From Nectonema munidae (taxonomy: Eukaryota > Nematomorpha > Nectonematoida > Nectonematidae): DNA of 64,000 bases. The notes under the pieces are model-generated. The model had not been told where the DNA came from. It saw only the letters and a program-made list of their open reading frames with translations, and searched no databases. The stretch spans positions 124,001 through 188,000 of the forward strand of contig JAUIRK010000142.1 of the NCBI GenBank assembly GCA_030549495.1, given 5' to 3'. The translations under genes and the position numbers were made by a program. This document shows, piece after piece, positions 33,811 to 44,200 of this stretch (position 1 is its first letter; each line of letters starts with the position of its first letter).

Positions 33811-35390
33811 GATAAAAAGTCACACCAAGGTTTTGCTAATGAAAAACATTGGTACATGTGAGAGTCTACTCTTTTTCTAATTCAGATGGCGTTTTTAGAT
33901 CTGATAATCCCAAGTATTCAAATCTAATGTACTGTTATGAAAAGTTTACAATAGATAATCTTCTGGTTTACTTCGCTTCTTTGCTGTATATAGGTCAAAA
34001 TGGTGACCAAAAAATCAAAACTTCAGAATTATTTTCAAAATCAGGAAGTTCTTTTCTAAGAGCAAGTATAGGAAGAGATATGTTCACTCTTATACATGCT
34101 TTTTTGTGCTTCGACAAAAAAGAAGAAAGAGATCATAATGACCAAATCAGTGCTATACGATTGATACAGGATCATTTTTATAAAGTTTTCTCGCTTTATT
34201 GGACGCCACATTCTGCCTTGACTCATTGATGAACAACTTGTGTCATTTAGAGGAAGATGTAGTATGAAAGTATACGATCCCAATAAACCCGACCATTACG
34301 GCATCAAATTTTATCATCTGAATGACTCCAAATTTTTTTATTGCATGAAACCAGAAATCTCTGTTAGTGGGCTTGTTAACTCTTCCTACTTCTCAGCATT
34401 CAATGTGTCAAAACGACTGATTGAAAATAGTAATATTCCAAGTGGGTGTGGAATCTATACTGATCGTTTTTTCACCAGTCACGAGCTAGCAGCCTGGTGT
34501 TACACAAAAAACTGTCCTTATGTGGAACAGTCATGGCCAATAGAAGATTCGTTCCTCACTTATTCAGACCACTCTACCTGAAAGAGTTAAAATTATGCGA
34601 ATGTGAAAGTAGAACGATATATACCAATATTTGTTCGTTGACTGCCTACATTCCAAGAAAGCATGCAACTAGAAACTTCAAAGTAGTATATATTTTATCA
34701 TCACAACACAGAAGTGCAAGAACAAGTAACATTTATTCGAAGCCTAAAGTTTATATCATATAATGAATTTAAAGGAGGCGTTGATGTTCCTAATAAGATG
34801 TTAAAAGCTTACAGGTCATATAATCCAAACAGGCGATGGACACACGCGGTTTTCTGCAACTACCTTGATATGAGCGCACTAAATGCTTGGGTAATTGCTA
34901 AATTCAATTCTCCTGATAAGTTATCTCTTTTCATGTCTCAAGAGTCTATGATAATACGATCTTTGACTTCTGAAATACCTGTAAAAAGCTTGTTGACGTT
35001 CTATGGTTTTTCATCGCTGGAGAGCTTTAATACTTCAACTTCTACATCAAAAAGATCAATGTGTTCAATTTGTACTATCAAACGTAAAAAAATTTCTAAA
35101 AAATGTCTAAAATGTGAAAAGTTTGTCTGTCAAATCCACAGCAAGATAAAATGCGATCATTGTATGGAATGATTTTTTAACGCTATCTATACTTTTTTTC
35201 ATCAAAATTTCAGTTTTTTCGTAATTTTAGTAAAATAAAAAAAGATTTTAAGTTTTTTCATCAAATCAATGAATTTATTTGTTTTTATTTGCTTACAAAT
35301 TAAAATTTAATACTGTTTCTATAATAAAATTTTTCAAAAAACTACTTTAAAAAACAACATGGACAAAAATGTCCATAGTCCGTAAAGCGA

Positions 35391-35640
35391 GTGTTACGCT
35401 TCGATATGGACCATGATTTTAAAGGAAAACACAATTCGTTCAAAGAGATGTATACTCGTAATAAAAATTAAAAATATTTGTAAATCACTTCCAATAAGAC
35501 ACCAATTTTATCAATGCTGTTTGTTTTGGTAATGAGAATTTTTTTCAAAATCTTTCAATAGAGTACACGTCTTCAAAACTAACAAATTTGTCTGCCTTAA
35601 ATTAATCTATAGAGTTATTTTTTGCGAAAAATGGTAATTT
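35391..35640 (+). pseudogene. Transposon-associated protein relic, 3' part
   Basis: Immediately after the piggyBac end the plus strand reads WTM, then (another frame) FKGKHNSFKEMYTRNKN and ICKSLPIRHQFYQCC, which is the continuation of the HDLFEG/KPKFHYL family (family pattern: W-x-RFE-x-KH...FK...NFKN-x-CKSLAIRHQ). Later residues to about 35640 fit only loosely. It shows the piggyBac landed within this coding sequence. Confidence 0.6.
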
Positions 35641-35652
35641 CTGCATTTAATA

Positions 35653-36905
35653 AAATTAGACAGTAGACTTCGTTTAGGCCACACACCATGGTGAAAAATA
35701 ATTGTCAGACTTAGAACAAAGTCTGAATTATGAGTTATAAATATTTTTCAAACGAATCTTGTTATTCCTAGAAAAAATAAAATATATTATAAAGAAAAAA
35801 CAAAGAAAATTTATTGAAAATTAAAGAAAGATTTCAAAAAAAGTCCTTTTATCACTTTGTTTAAGATCTGATCATTTAAAATTGTACGTTCTATATATTC
35901 AGAGTACTCAAAAACTTTGTTCATGTCCTCCAAACTTTTCATTTGAAAAGAGTTTTTTATAACAATATCTATTGCTGCTAATGCTTCTTTTGCTTTCACA
36001 ATCAACCTCTATATTATAGTTCACGTTACCCAAATCTTTGTTTAAACACTCTGAAAGGTTTTTCCAAATATTGTTTAATTCAATACTTTGATTTGATTCG
36101 ACACTGCTGTTAGCATTTAAGGTTTGCTCTCTTTCATTAGAATCGTATGCAAAATAACATTTCTTGAAACAATTTTTTATTGTATCTTCTGTAACAGAGT
36201 GCCATGCTTGCTTTGCAGCAATCAAAGCATCCAATAGATTCCAGCTCAAAGTCCAATTCATTTCTGCTGCGTTCAATCTATGTAAAGCTAATGTTTTACG
36301 ATAATGAGTTTTAAAATTTTTTATTTTCCTGCATCGAGTGGCTGCAAGCTGCATGTAGATCCTTTTGGTAAAAACTTTAAATGGATATTAGACAAATTTA
36401 ATTTGGTATGTGCAGAACAGTTATCTGAAAGTTTCATCAAAGTTAAATATATTGTGTGCATCATAAGTCAGAAGAATCTTTTTTAAATCGTTTGTAATCC
36501 ATTCATCAATCATTATTTTATTTGGAATTCCTAATTCACCACATTTTTGAACTCTTTTGATGTTGTGACGTTTCTTAAACCTCTGAATCCAGCTTTGAGA
36601 AATCAAATTAGCATTTTCATAATCTAAATCTTTAGCAAACATTTTTGCTTTTTCAAGTAACATTGTTCCATCTATTCTTAAATCAGGTTTATTATGAAAG
36701 TTTGTAAACCATTTTAAAAGTGCCTTATCAACTTTTTCAAAAGAACAAACTTTGATTCGTTTTGTAGAAGTAGAAGCATCAGAACCATTTTCACATATCT
36801 TTAAAATTTTTTCTTTATACTTTAAAATATCTGATAGAGTTTGCTTTGAAAGTTTATACCTCTCACAAATTTTCTTTCTTTCTAGCGAAGTTTTAAATGT
36901 CATTA
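35653..36905 (-). mobile_element. Tigger element with catalytic core deleted
   Basis: The minus strand encodes an N-terminus (36903-36421): HTH (SLERKKICERYKLSKQTLSD), CENPB-type DNA-binding region with SWIQRFKKRHNIKRVQ, and IFNFDETFR carrying the first catalytic Asp. Directly after it, the frame at 36354-35908 is the C-terminal region that normally follows the DDE core (IKNFKTHYRKTLALHRLN, then AWHSVTEDTIKNCFKKCYF and an acidic tail). About 0.5-0.6 kb coding for the remaining catalytic residues is gone. CAGTAGACTTCGTTTAGGCC at 35661 is a candidate terminus. The right terminus was not found. Confidence 0.8.
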
Positions 36906-36909
36906 TTAT

Positions 36910-38640
36910 GCCTACGTTCTTGAAAAAATTGTTGAAAAAGAGGTCGTTTCTTTTGATTTTTTGCCTTATGGATTGTACTCTAATTCTCGCAATAAATTTT
37001 TTTTTATATATTTTCTAAATATTTAGTTTTCAATCTTTATGCTTATTACAATTTTTATACTTTTTATTTTTAATTAGTTGTTTTTATTTAAATAGAATGG
37101 ATGGGAAAAGTGTTGTTTTTTTATATACAAAACTAATGTTAAGAAAATGAAAGTCAATGCTAATATTCAATATCTTCAACTTTTGGAAAGTATAAAAGTA
37201 TACTTGAAAATGAATTAGATATTAAATGACGATACTGATGTCAATGAGTACATCGACTTCGAAATGGGAAGTTGGAGGGAAGTTGAAAATTATGATGTGA
37301 TAAAGATAAAGGTTTCCATGAAAAGTGAAGACTGCAATGAAAAAAAGATATTCCCTATCTTTCGTTTATGGATGTTGATCAGAAAAAAGAGTAGATTTTA
37401 TATTACTCATCCATCTTTTAATACTATTTATTTTCAGGATTTCGTCTTACGATCCAGACAAGCATCACATTGTTTAGGTACCCAACAATGAAAAAAAGAC
37501 TCGCCGAGTATTGATGGTTTTTAGAACGATTTTCCTTGCCTCTATAAAGAAAGCGGTTTGCCAGAAGAGTCAGTCAAGGTAAAAGTTATAAATCAAAATA
37601 TCCAAATGTTTTGATTTTTTTTCAAGACATGTTGGGGAGAAAAGGTGAAGTATAAATTTGCTAATGAAAGAATGGGAAGTGAAAAAAAAGGTGTTGAAGA
37701 AGTGAAAAATAGAAAACGATACAAAAAACATTTGGATCCAAAAAGAGTGAAGAGTAAAGCTGAATGGGGTTTGTAAAATCCCATTCTCTAGAAGTAAAAA
37801 AACAGCGTTAGCTAAGGATAAAAATTCAACTTGTATCTACCTAACCTGACATTTTCTGGATATCCAAAAACACGTGAGTATTCTTAAAAATGTAAATAGA
37901 TATCTCTCTTTTCAAAAAATACTCTAAAAATGTAACCTATTCTATAATTTACAGCAAAGTTCATTCCTGTAAAACTCCATTACGCTCGCTATATTATTCT
38001 TACTTTATGCAACAACAAAAAATGAGAGAGAAAACAATGAAGAAGTTTGGAGAGGAAGGAGGCTAGCAATGATTAATTTTTTTTAACATACTCGATTTAT
38101 TACTGACAAATGGACAGCATGCTCGCTCTCCAATATACTTAGAAAGGAAGAAATGATGAACATGGAAAAATATGATCCTTTGAACTAGTCACAGATTATG
38201 GCATTGTGGGATAAAATGGGTTTGTAAAAAGTTGATATATTGTTGAAACCTTTCAAATAAATATACTATATCACTTTTATAGTGTTTGGTATGGAAATAT
38301 GACTATTTACGCAATCAAATATATGTGTAAATATATTAAAACGCTTAATCTTGTAAAAAATCGATTTCTTGGTCATTTTAATATTGACCTTTTTGATTTT
38401 AATAAAAACAACATTCTTCCAGTCTTTTCAATTCACTAATGCAATGTCATCTAACTTCATCCGTAACAAAAGGTACTCTTTATCAAGCCTTTACTTTAAT
38501 TGATCATAATACATAGTATCCCTTTTCCCTAGGTATAAGATTACTTTGGAGTTGTTGAAGACAAAGTTTATGATTAGTTCACCTGAATATCTAGAAAGAA
38601 GAAGAAAAAGCATGGAGCATGGAGATCTTTTTTAATATTT
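36910..38640. other. AT-rich spacer, no gene recognised
   Basis: Short open frames only (37264-37491, 37593-37784). Nothing matches a family I know. Confidence 0.45.
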
Positions 38641-38649
38641 TTGAAGGAA

Positions 38650-39210
38650 ATTTTGGCAAACCGCGTTTTAGGGCGGGCAACTCTTTCAAGTCAATTTGAT
38701 TGAAAAGGATTGTCTTCACTCACTCTTCTTACGTCATTATGCCCTAGAGCCTTATAAGTGCTTCGAAATAAGATTGCCAGGATGTGAGTTAATTAATTTC
38801 ATTTCATTGCACAGACTCCTACACCTCGCGACGCAAGAGAGAGGGAGGAAGGGCAAGAGTGTTCCGAGCAGGCAGGCAGGCAGCAGCAGCAAAAGGCGTC
38901 CTTCAAATGAATGCAACGAAAATCGATGCGAATCTTATTCATCTCAAAAGCTCAGAGAAGAGGTAGCGTTTTGTGCGTCTCCTCTTATCTCAAGATCAAG
39001 GTAGCAGTAGAGTCTCTCTCTTCACGCACTCTTTTTATCACGGTCTGCGTCGTGCAGAGCATCGTCATCACTCGTGAAGGTCGTCCTCGCGTCTTCGTCC
39101 TTCGCGTTTTTACGCAGCTCCATCCTCTCCGCCCTGAAGGAGCGTTTTTCGCCCTGCATACCCGGAGGGCTCTTTTAAAAGTACTCCAAGTCTATCACAC
39201 CACGTGCCAT
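38650..39210. promoter_or_regulatory. GC-richer, CpG-containing patch
   Basis: Composition departs strongly from the AT-rich flanks, with frequent CG dinucleotides (CGTCGTGCAGAGCATCGTCA, CGTCCTCGCGTCTTCGTCC) and a short GCAG run (about 38868-38890). Open frames at 38696-39004 and 38911-39216 have no recognisable domain. A promoter/first non-coding exon, or a decayed host exon, would both fit. No splice donor stands out. Confidence 0.3.
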
Positions 39211-39219
39211 GTTTAACAA

Positions 39220-41030
39220 CATCAACTAAAACAATTCCTATTCATTTTCTCCCTTTTTATGAAGCTTTATTTGTTGTCACCTTTTTTACTTTTAAATTGA
39301 ATTTTTGCTCTTGTTCTTTTTCAACAAATTTAATGTTTCTTCATTCTCTCAGAGACTTGATAGACAAACTACATTCTCTAACCAAAAAAGGACAGAATTA
39401 GTTTCTCTATATCAAGTTTTCAAAAAAAAGCTTTTGTCTATAAGCTTTTTTCCAAACTTTTACCTCGTATTTTTGGCCCCTGGATTAAGCGATCTGAAAA
39501 ATTATCTTCTGAGATCCGCGAACAACCTATCAATGATTAGAACTGAACTTCTCACTACAAAAAATCTATGACAAAGAGTAATAAATCTTTGGCATGAGTT
39601 CCTCCTTAAATATAAGTCCTTGATTCAAATCTTCGTTAGAAAAAATGTTAATTTGTAAATATGATCTCCCATGTAAAAATAATAAATGCTTTACTTGCAA
39701 CATTCGCGACGGAGCACAAAAACTTGTATACAACTCTTTTTTTATTCGGGCAATACCTATTTTTTATAATAAAAACTCTTTATACGTATATAACTCCATA
39801 AATTCATATCAACTGTTATGTGTTGTATGTGTGTGTGTGCATGTGCATTAGGGTTATGAATTTTTTTCTTGTTTACTCTGCAGTATTTTTCAATGAACTT
39901 TTTGATATAAAAATGAAATATGCCAATAAAAATTTTTTTTTAAAGTTACCCCAGCATGCACTTTATGTTATTTTATATTCTAAATTTTCAAAAAATTCAT
40001 TATAAATCAAAAAATAAAATAATTTAATTGAAAGTATTTTTTAAAACAAATTTTAAATTTAAATATTTGTCCGTTTTGCACGTTTTTTTTCAGTTTTCTG
40101 GCAGTTTTATTGCCCTTTCTGCAAAAATATTTGTTCTCGGTATGACTATAACCGATGCATCATCTTTTACCCAGTCATTTTTGAAGCACTTTTGCAATTT
40201 AATATTTATAAACTTATGAAATTGATTTAATACTTTCGTTTGTATCAAAATTCCCCAACTTTACAATCATCTCCAGCTGTCTACGAAAAGATGACTTATG
40301 GATGAATATACAACAGCTCGCGCTCTTTGATCCGGCATAAAGCATGCGTATTTTTGGAAGAAAATGGAAAGACTACAACTTCGTTAGCATCCGCCCATCC
40401 ATCTATCCTTCATATTTCTTCACTTTATTCATAAGCAAAAGATAAATCACTACCTTTTTATTCCTTTTTAATAATTGCGCAGTTAAAAACTTTCTTCTTC
40501 TTCTTCTTCTTCATAACCTTTGGAAATCAAGTAGCATTTTCTGCAAGGCAGACTTTATAAAGATGAAATTCGTGCGTGTGTTTATGAGATAGAGCCTTCT
40601 TTCTCTCGAAACAGTTCCATTTAGACACTTTTCCAAAAAAGAAGTGTAATGCTATAATAAGAGGGCAATGAATAAGTTCTGAGGGGATGTGTAAAAAGTG
40701 GAAAGGAGAATATATAAATAAATATGAAGAATTTTGGAGTCAAAAATTTGATCTCCATTTCTTTCTATCTCAGTATCAACCAGGAGCAAATATACAAACA
40801 TATTGCAGAGGGGCGATTATATAAAAGTTAATGAAATTTTCTGAATATCTATGCAGGAAGGGATTGTGAATGAATATCCTTCTCTCGTATTAAACAATGA
40901 TATTCATATCATCTTATGGATCCAAAGTAAAACTCTTCTTTCCGAAAATTAAAGTACATTGACTAAGTTATACGTTGATAGCATCAAAACGGGAAAGGCA
41001 GAGGGCGATGGCCACATCGCTCTCTCTGAA
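39220..41030. other. Spacer, no gene seen
   Basis: AT-rich, with scattered low-complexity tracts (TGTGTGTGTGC near 39830, TTCTTCTTC near 40495). Confidence 0.5.
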
Positions 41031-41400
41031 TGCGCCACTGGTATCAATTGGGAGCTATGACTAGCCCTAGAGTGTGTTAAGGGGTTTAATGGTCATGCAA
41101 GGGCAGAGTTATATAACTTAAGTTGTTTGTGACGTTCGCACCCATCCTTTCGTGTATCGTCGCCCGCCCGGAATGCTGAGTCCAGATCTACCTGGACTTT
41201 CAATCTCACTAAACGCCTACCAGCCCTTGTTACTGCATAGCTATACCTTGTTATATATATTATTTTACAAGATTGTATGTTACAATATATAAATACATCT
41301 GAGAGAACGATACTATCCTAACGCGAACGTTCCCAATTTAGGAAACAATCTTAATGTCTAGTGAAGCCTGATTACTAACCACGTAGAATCGGGTCGCCAG
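41030..41400. other. Mid-GC segment beside a LINE fragment
   Basis: Composition is more balanced than the spacer to the left (for example GTCGCCCGCCCGGAATGCTG). It probably is the untranslated 3' part of the adjacent minus-strand LINE, which ends its frame at 41409. No poly-A or simple-repeat tail could be fixed. Confidence 0.3.
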
Positions 41401-41408
41401 AGCACTAC

Positions 41409-42240
41409 CTAACCGTAAAAACCTTTGAATTCTTTGGAGGAAGAAAACCAATATAAAAAACCGGATTGTGGGCAATGCTTGTGTATCCTTAGTTTTTCAA
41501 TAAACTTTTTATTTAATTTCTCCAACCTTTTCTGGAACCAAGAAAAGGAGGTCCGGCTATGAGCAATAGTGAAAATTGAGGGAAGGCATCCCAAAATGGA
41601 GTTTCCATAAGTCAATTTCGGCATTGTTAGGATTTTAATGACCTTGCCTGAATTGACCGCAAGGTGTTCAAGACATCCATATAGCGCTAGATCCTTCTTC
41701 CCCTTTTTTATCTTTTCGTGAGCTTCACGATGAAAACTAAATCCTGCATCCCAATTGATTCCTAGATATTTTAGTTGGCGAATTCGGTGAATATTCCCTA
41801 AAGTTGGCGGGTTATTTTTAGGACAATTAGGGCCAAAGATCATGAACTTGCATTTAGAGTAATTCACCTTAAGGTTCCATCCAGTGAAATACCTCCCTAA
41901 TATGGTGTTTACGTCCGTAAGGTGTTTGCAAATACGCGGGACACGCTTAGCGAAGTAATATACACATATGTCGTCTGCGAAACTGATTATCCTAGCATAG
42001 ATTGACTTATTGAAAGAGTCCCTAATATCAGATATGTAGATGTTGAACAGAAGAGGGCTTAGAGGTGAACCTTGGGGGACCCCGCGTCCTAGGCTTATTC
42101 TCCTGGAAAATTCGTTATTTATTCTAATCTGGAATGTGCGTCGATAAAGGAAACTGTAAACTACCTTGAAGATGCATGATGGCACAAATATGCTACTATG
42201 TTTGAACAGCAAACTTGCAACACTATCACGAAAAAAAATT
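41409..42240 (-). pseudogene. 5'-truncated LINE reverse transcriptase
   Basis: A 267-codon minus-strand frame without interruptions. Motifs in order: ISLGRGVPQGSPLSPLLFNI (RT motif with PQGS), IISFADDICVYY (catalytic FADD), WNLKVNYSKCKFMIFG, and IRQLKYLGINWDAGFSF (thumb-proximal motif), then a His/Lys-rich region. This is the non-LTR RT pattern of the Jockey/R1/I-like groups. The first RT motifs, endonuclease and any upstream frame are missing, as expected for 5' truncation. It abuts hAT copy D at about 42245. The open frame suggests it is young. Confidence 0.85.
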
Positions 42241-42248
42241 GAAAGTTT

Positions 42249-44060
42249 CTTTTAGCTAAACTAAATTATGAGTGGGATGGATGATGTTGTTTCTTTTTCA
42301 CTAGATCAGAAATTCTAGGCCTCAAAGAAGACAACGCACAACGCAAGTCACTTCCTACGAGCAGTCGATTTCGCTGTTTTGTTTTCAGTACAACAAGAGT
42401 CGAGAAACAAACTTCACAGAGAAAAGTTGATGAAAAGGAAATCAATAAACGAAGTGCTTCTTCTCCAAGTTTAGAGTAAATAGAGAGATATTTCACTCAA
42501 AATTCTTCCAGCTTCATGGTCGTCTGGAAATTATCTGCTGCAGTTGAGTCACACTTCAAATCTATGGCTTTCTCTTGAAGATGATCGCCCAGCAAGTCTA
42601 CATTAATATTGAATGGGTTTCGTATCAGCTTCTAAATAATTTTGTCCATGGAAATATCTGGAAAATAGTGCACAAATTCTTCAGCAAGGGAGTCTAAATG
42701 AGATAAAATTTCTTCATATTTGCACCATACTGTTCAAGGTCATTCTTTTCAGACATATAAGTTCATTGAGATGAGAAAATGAAGAGAAATTCCCTGCTTG
42801 TACTTTACGTTTCCAAAGCTGGATTTTCTTCGTGAAAGCATTGATTGCTTCATAATGTGCAATAATGGTTGCATTCCTCCCTTGAAGCTTAAATTTAGGT
42901 TGTTGATTGCCTCAAAAAAATCAACAAGATATGTTAGTTTATGCTGGAACTTTTCCTCTGAGAATGCATCATGTAAATTTTCTTTCTTCTGGCTTTGTAG
43001 AAAAACGTTCACTTCATCCTTCAGCTCATATAGGCGACTCAGCATATTTCCCTTGGACAACCAACGGACCTCTTTGTGGAAAAGAAGAGATTTGTGACCA
43101 GTCCCACAATCTGTACAAAGAGCTGCAAAAAGCCTAGAATTTAAAGAGTTCTTTTTCACAAAATTTACTACTTTAATGGCCAAGTTTAGTGACAAGCGTA
43201 GTTCGTCTGGTGGAGTCTTGGCGGCTAGGGCTTGCCTGTGAATAACGCAGTGAGTAGCAGTTGTTGCTTGATTCTTTTCTTTGACTACCTTCACGAATCC
43301 AGAACGTGATCCAAGCATTGCTGGGGAACCGTCAGTGCAGACACCGACTAACTTTTCCCATGAGAGATTATGTTCTTGAAAAATTTTGAAACTTTTACGA
43401 ACACATCTGAAGCCTATGATGTTGTGTCTAGTTCTGCTGAGAAAAGTATTTCTTCTTTCAAAGTTCCTTCATCCATAAATCGTGAGTAAACAAGTAACTG
43501 ACAACAATGGGCAACATCAGTTGTTTCATCACACTGTATTGCAAAAAAGCGAGATGTTATTTTAATCTCTGAGTTCTCATCAATCCGACGCTTCATAGTG
43601 TTATCAGAAAGAGATATTTTTGATAACTTCTTCTGACTTTCATCTCCAAGCACAATACCTGCAGCACTCAGTAAGCATGGTTTTACAAGAGTCTCTCCAA
43701 CAGAATGAGCTTTTTTACTTTTGAAATAAGCAATGAGGGTTCGTAAGATGCTTCAACCACTTTGAATGTCTCCTGATGAAAAGCTCCAGTGGTGTCCAGC
43801 TTCATTCGTTTCAACTTCAGGTTCATTCATTTTAACTCGTGAAGTTTGGCTGTGAAAAACTCATTTGGCTTGTTTTTCAGTGCAGAATGGTTTGTCTTCA
43901 AATAACGTTCCAGGCGACCAGGCCTTAAGGGGTCGTTGCTGAGAACTGCATGGCAAACGACACATTGAGGAATGTGAATTCCATTTTTCTCGGTAAAGGT
44001 GAAGCCAAACTTTATGTACTCATCGACAAACCTCCTTTTCTTTACTACCGATATTTCTGT
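42249..44060 (-). pseudogene. ZBED5-like hAT transposase, copy D
   Basis: The best-preserved ZBED-type hAT here. Minus-strand order: EYIKFGFTFTEKNGIHIPQC with VVCHAVLSND and RLERYLKTNH (BED finger about 43920-44030; the usual first finger His is Tyr here), DTTGAFHQETFKVVEASYEP, GDESQKKLSKISLSDNTMKR, FFAIQCDETTDVAHCCQLLV (first catalytic Asp), VCTDGSPAMLGSRSGF (second), THCVIHRQALAAKT, LLFHKEVRWLSKGNMLSRLY, and finally FLCEVCFSTLVVLKTKQRNR in the C-terminal dimerisation domain (42496-42266). Stops and frame changes split it into about five pieces. Close to ZBED5/SCAND3-like genes. Confidence 0.88.
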
Positions 44061-44200
44061 AAGAGATAATTACACACTATAGTAACAGTGACTGCAGTGC
44101 AGTCAACAAGATAAATTTTAACAATACAATCATATCAAAAATCATGGTCTTATACACCACACACAATCACAGACATACACTGCAACACTCACGTGGACCC

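Larger units (their letters stand above)
32110..35172 (+). pseudogene. piggyBac transposase, broken
   Basis: The N-terminus at 32130-32270 is an acidic Ser/Asp/Glu-rich tract (SSSNCESSVESSELSSSSYS), usual for piggyBac, followed by NIARRPYGPVGRARS and a DILPLFKLFF region (about 32340-32400). After the inserted DNA, 33935-34229 gives the SELFSKSGSSFLRASIGRDM region. IDEQL-VSFRGRC (about 34223-34260) holds the first catalytic Asp, GIYTDRFFTSHELAAW (about 34460) the second and EFKGGVDVPNKMLKAY (about 34758) the third. The protein ends in a Cys-rich finger, CSIC...CLKCEKFVCQIHSK...CDHC. Frame changes near 34220, 34550 and 34720 and the insertion inactivate it. Confidence 0.85.
31650..35390 (+). 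mobile_element. piggyBac transposon, itself interrupted
   Basis: Ends are related inverted repeats: left CGGACTCTATGACATTTTTG, right (reverse complement) CGGACTATGGACATTTTTGT. The expected TTAA duplications appear mutated (CTGA on the left, TAAA on the right). It encodes a piggyBac transposase in plus orientation and contains about 1.4 kb of later insertions (32457-33845). It sits inside the HDLFEG/KPKFHYL gene. Confidence 0.75.

Noticed and set aside
42798-43137. Plus-strand frames opposite hAT copy D
   Set aside because: Antisense to clear minus-strand hAT coding sequence.
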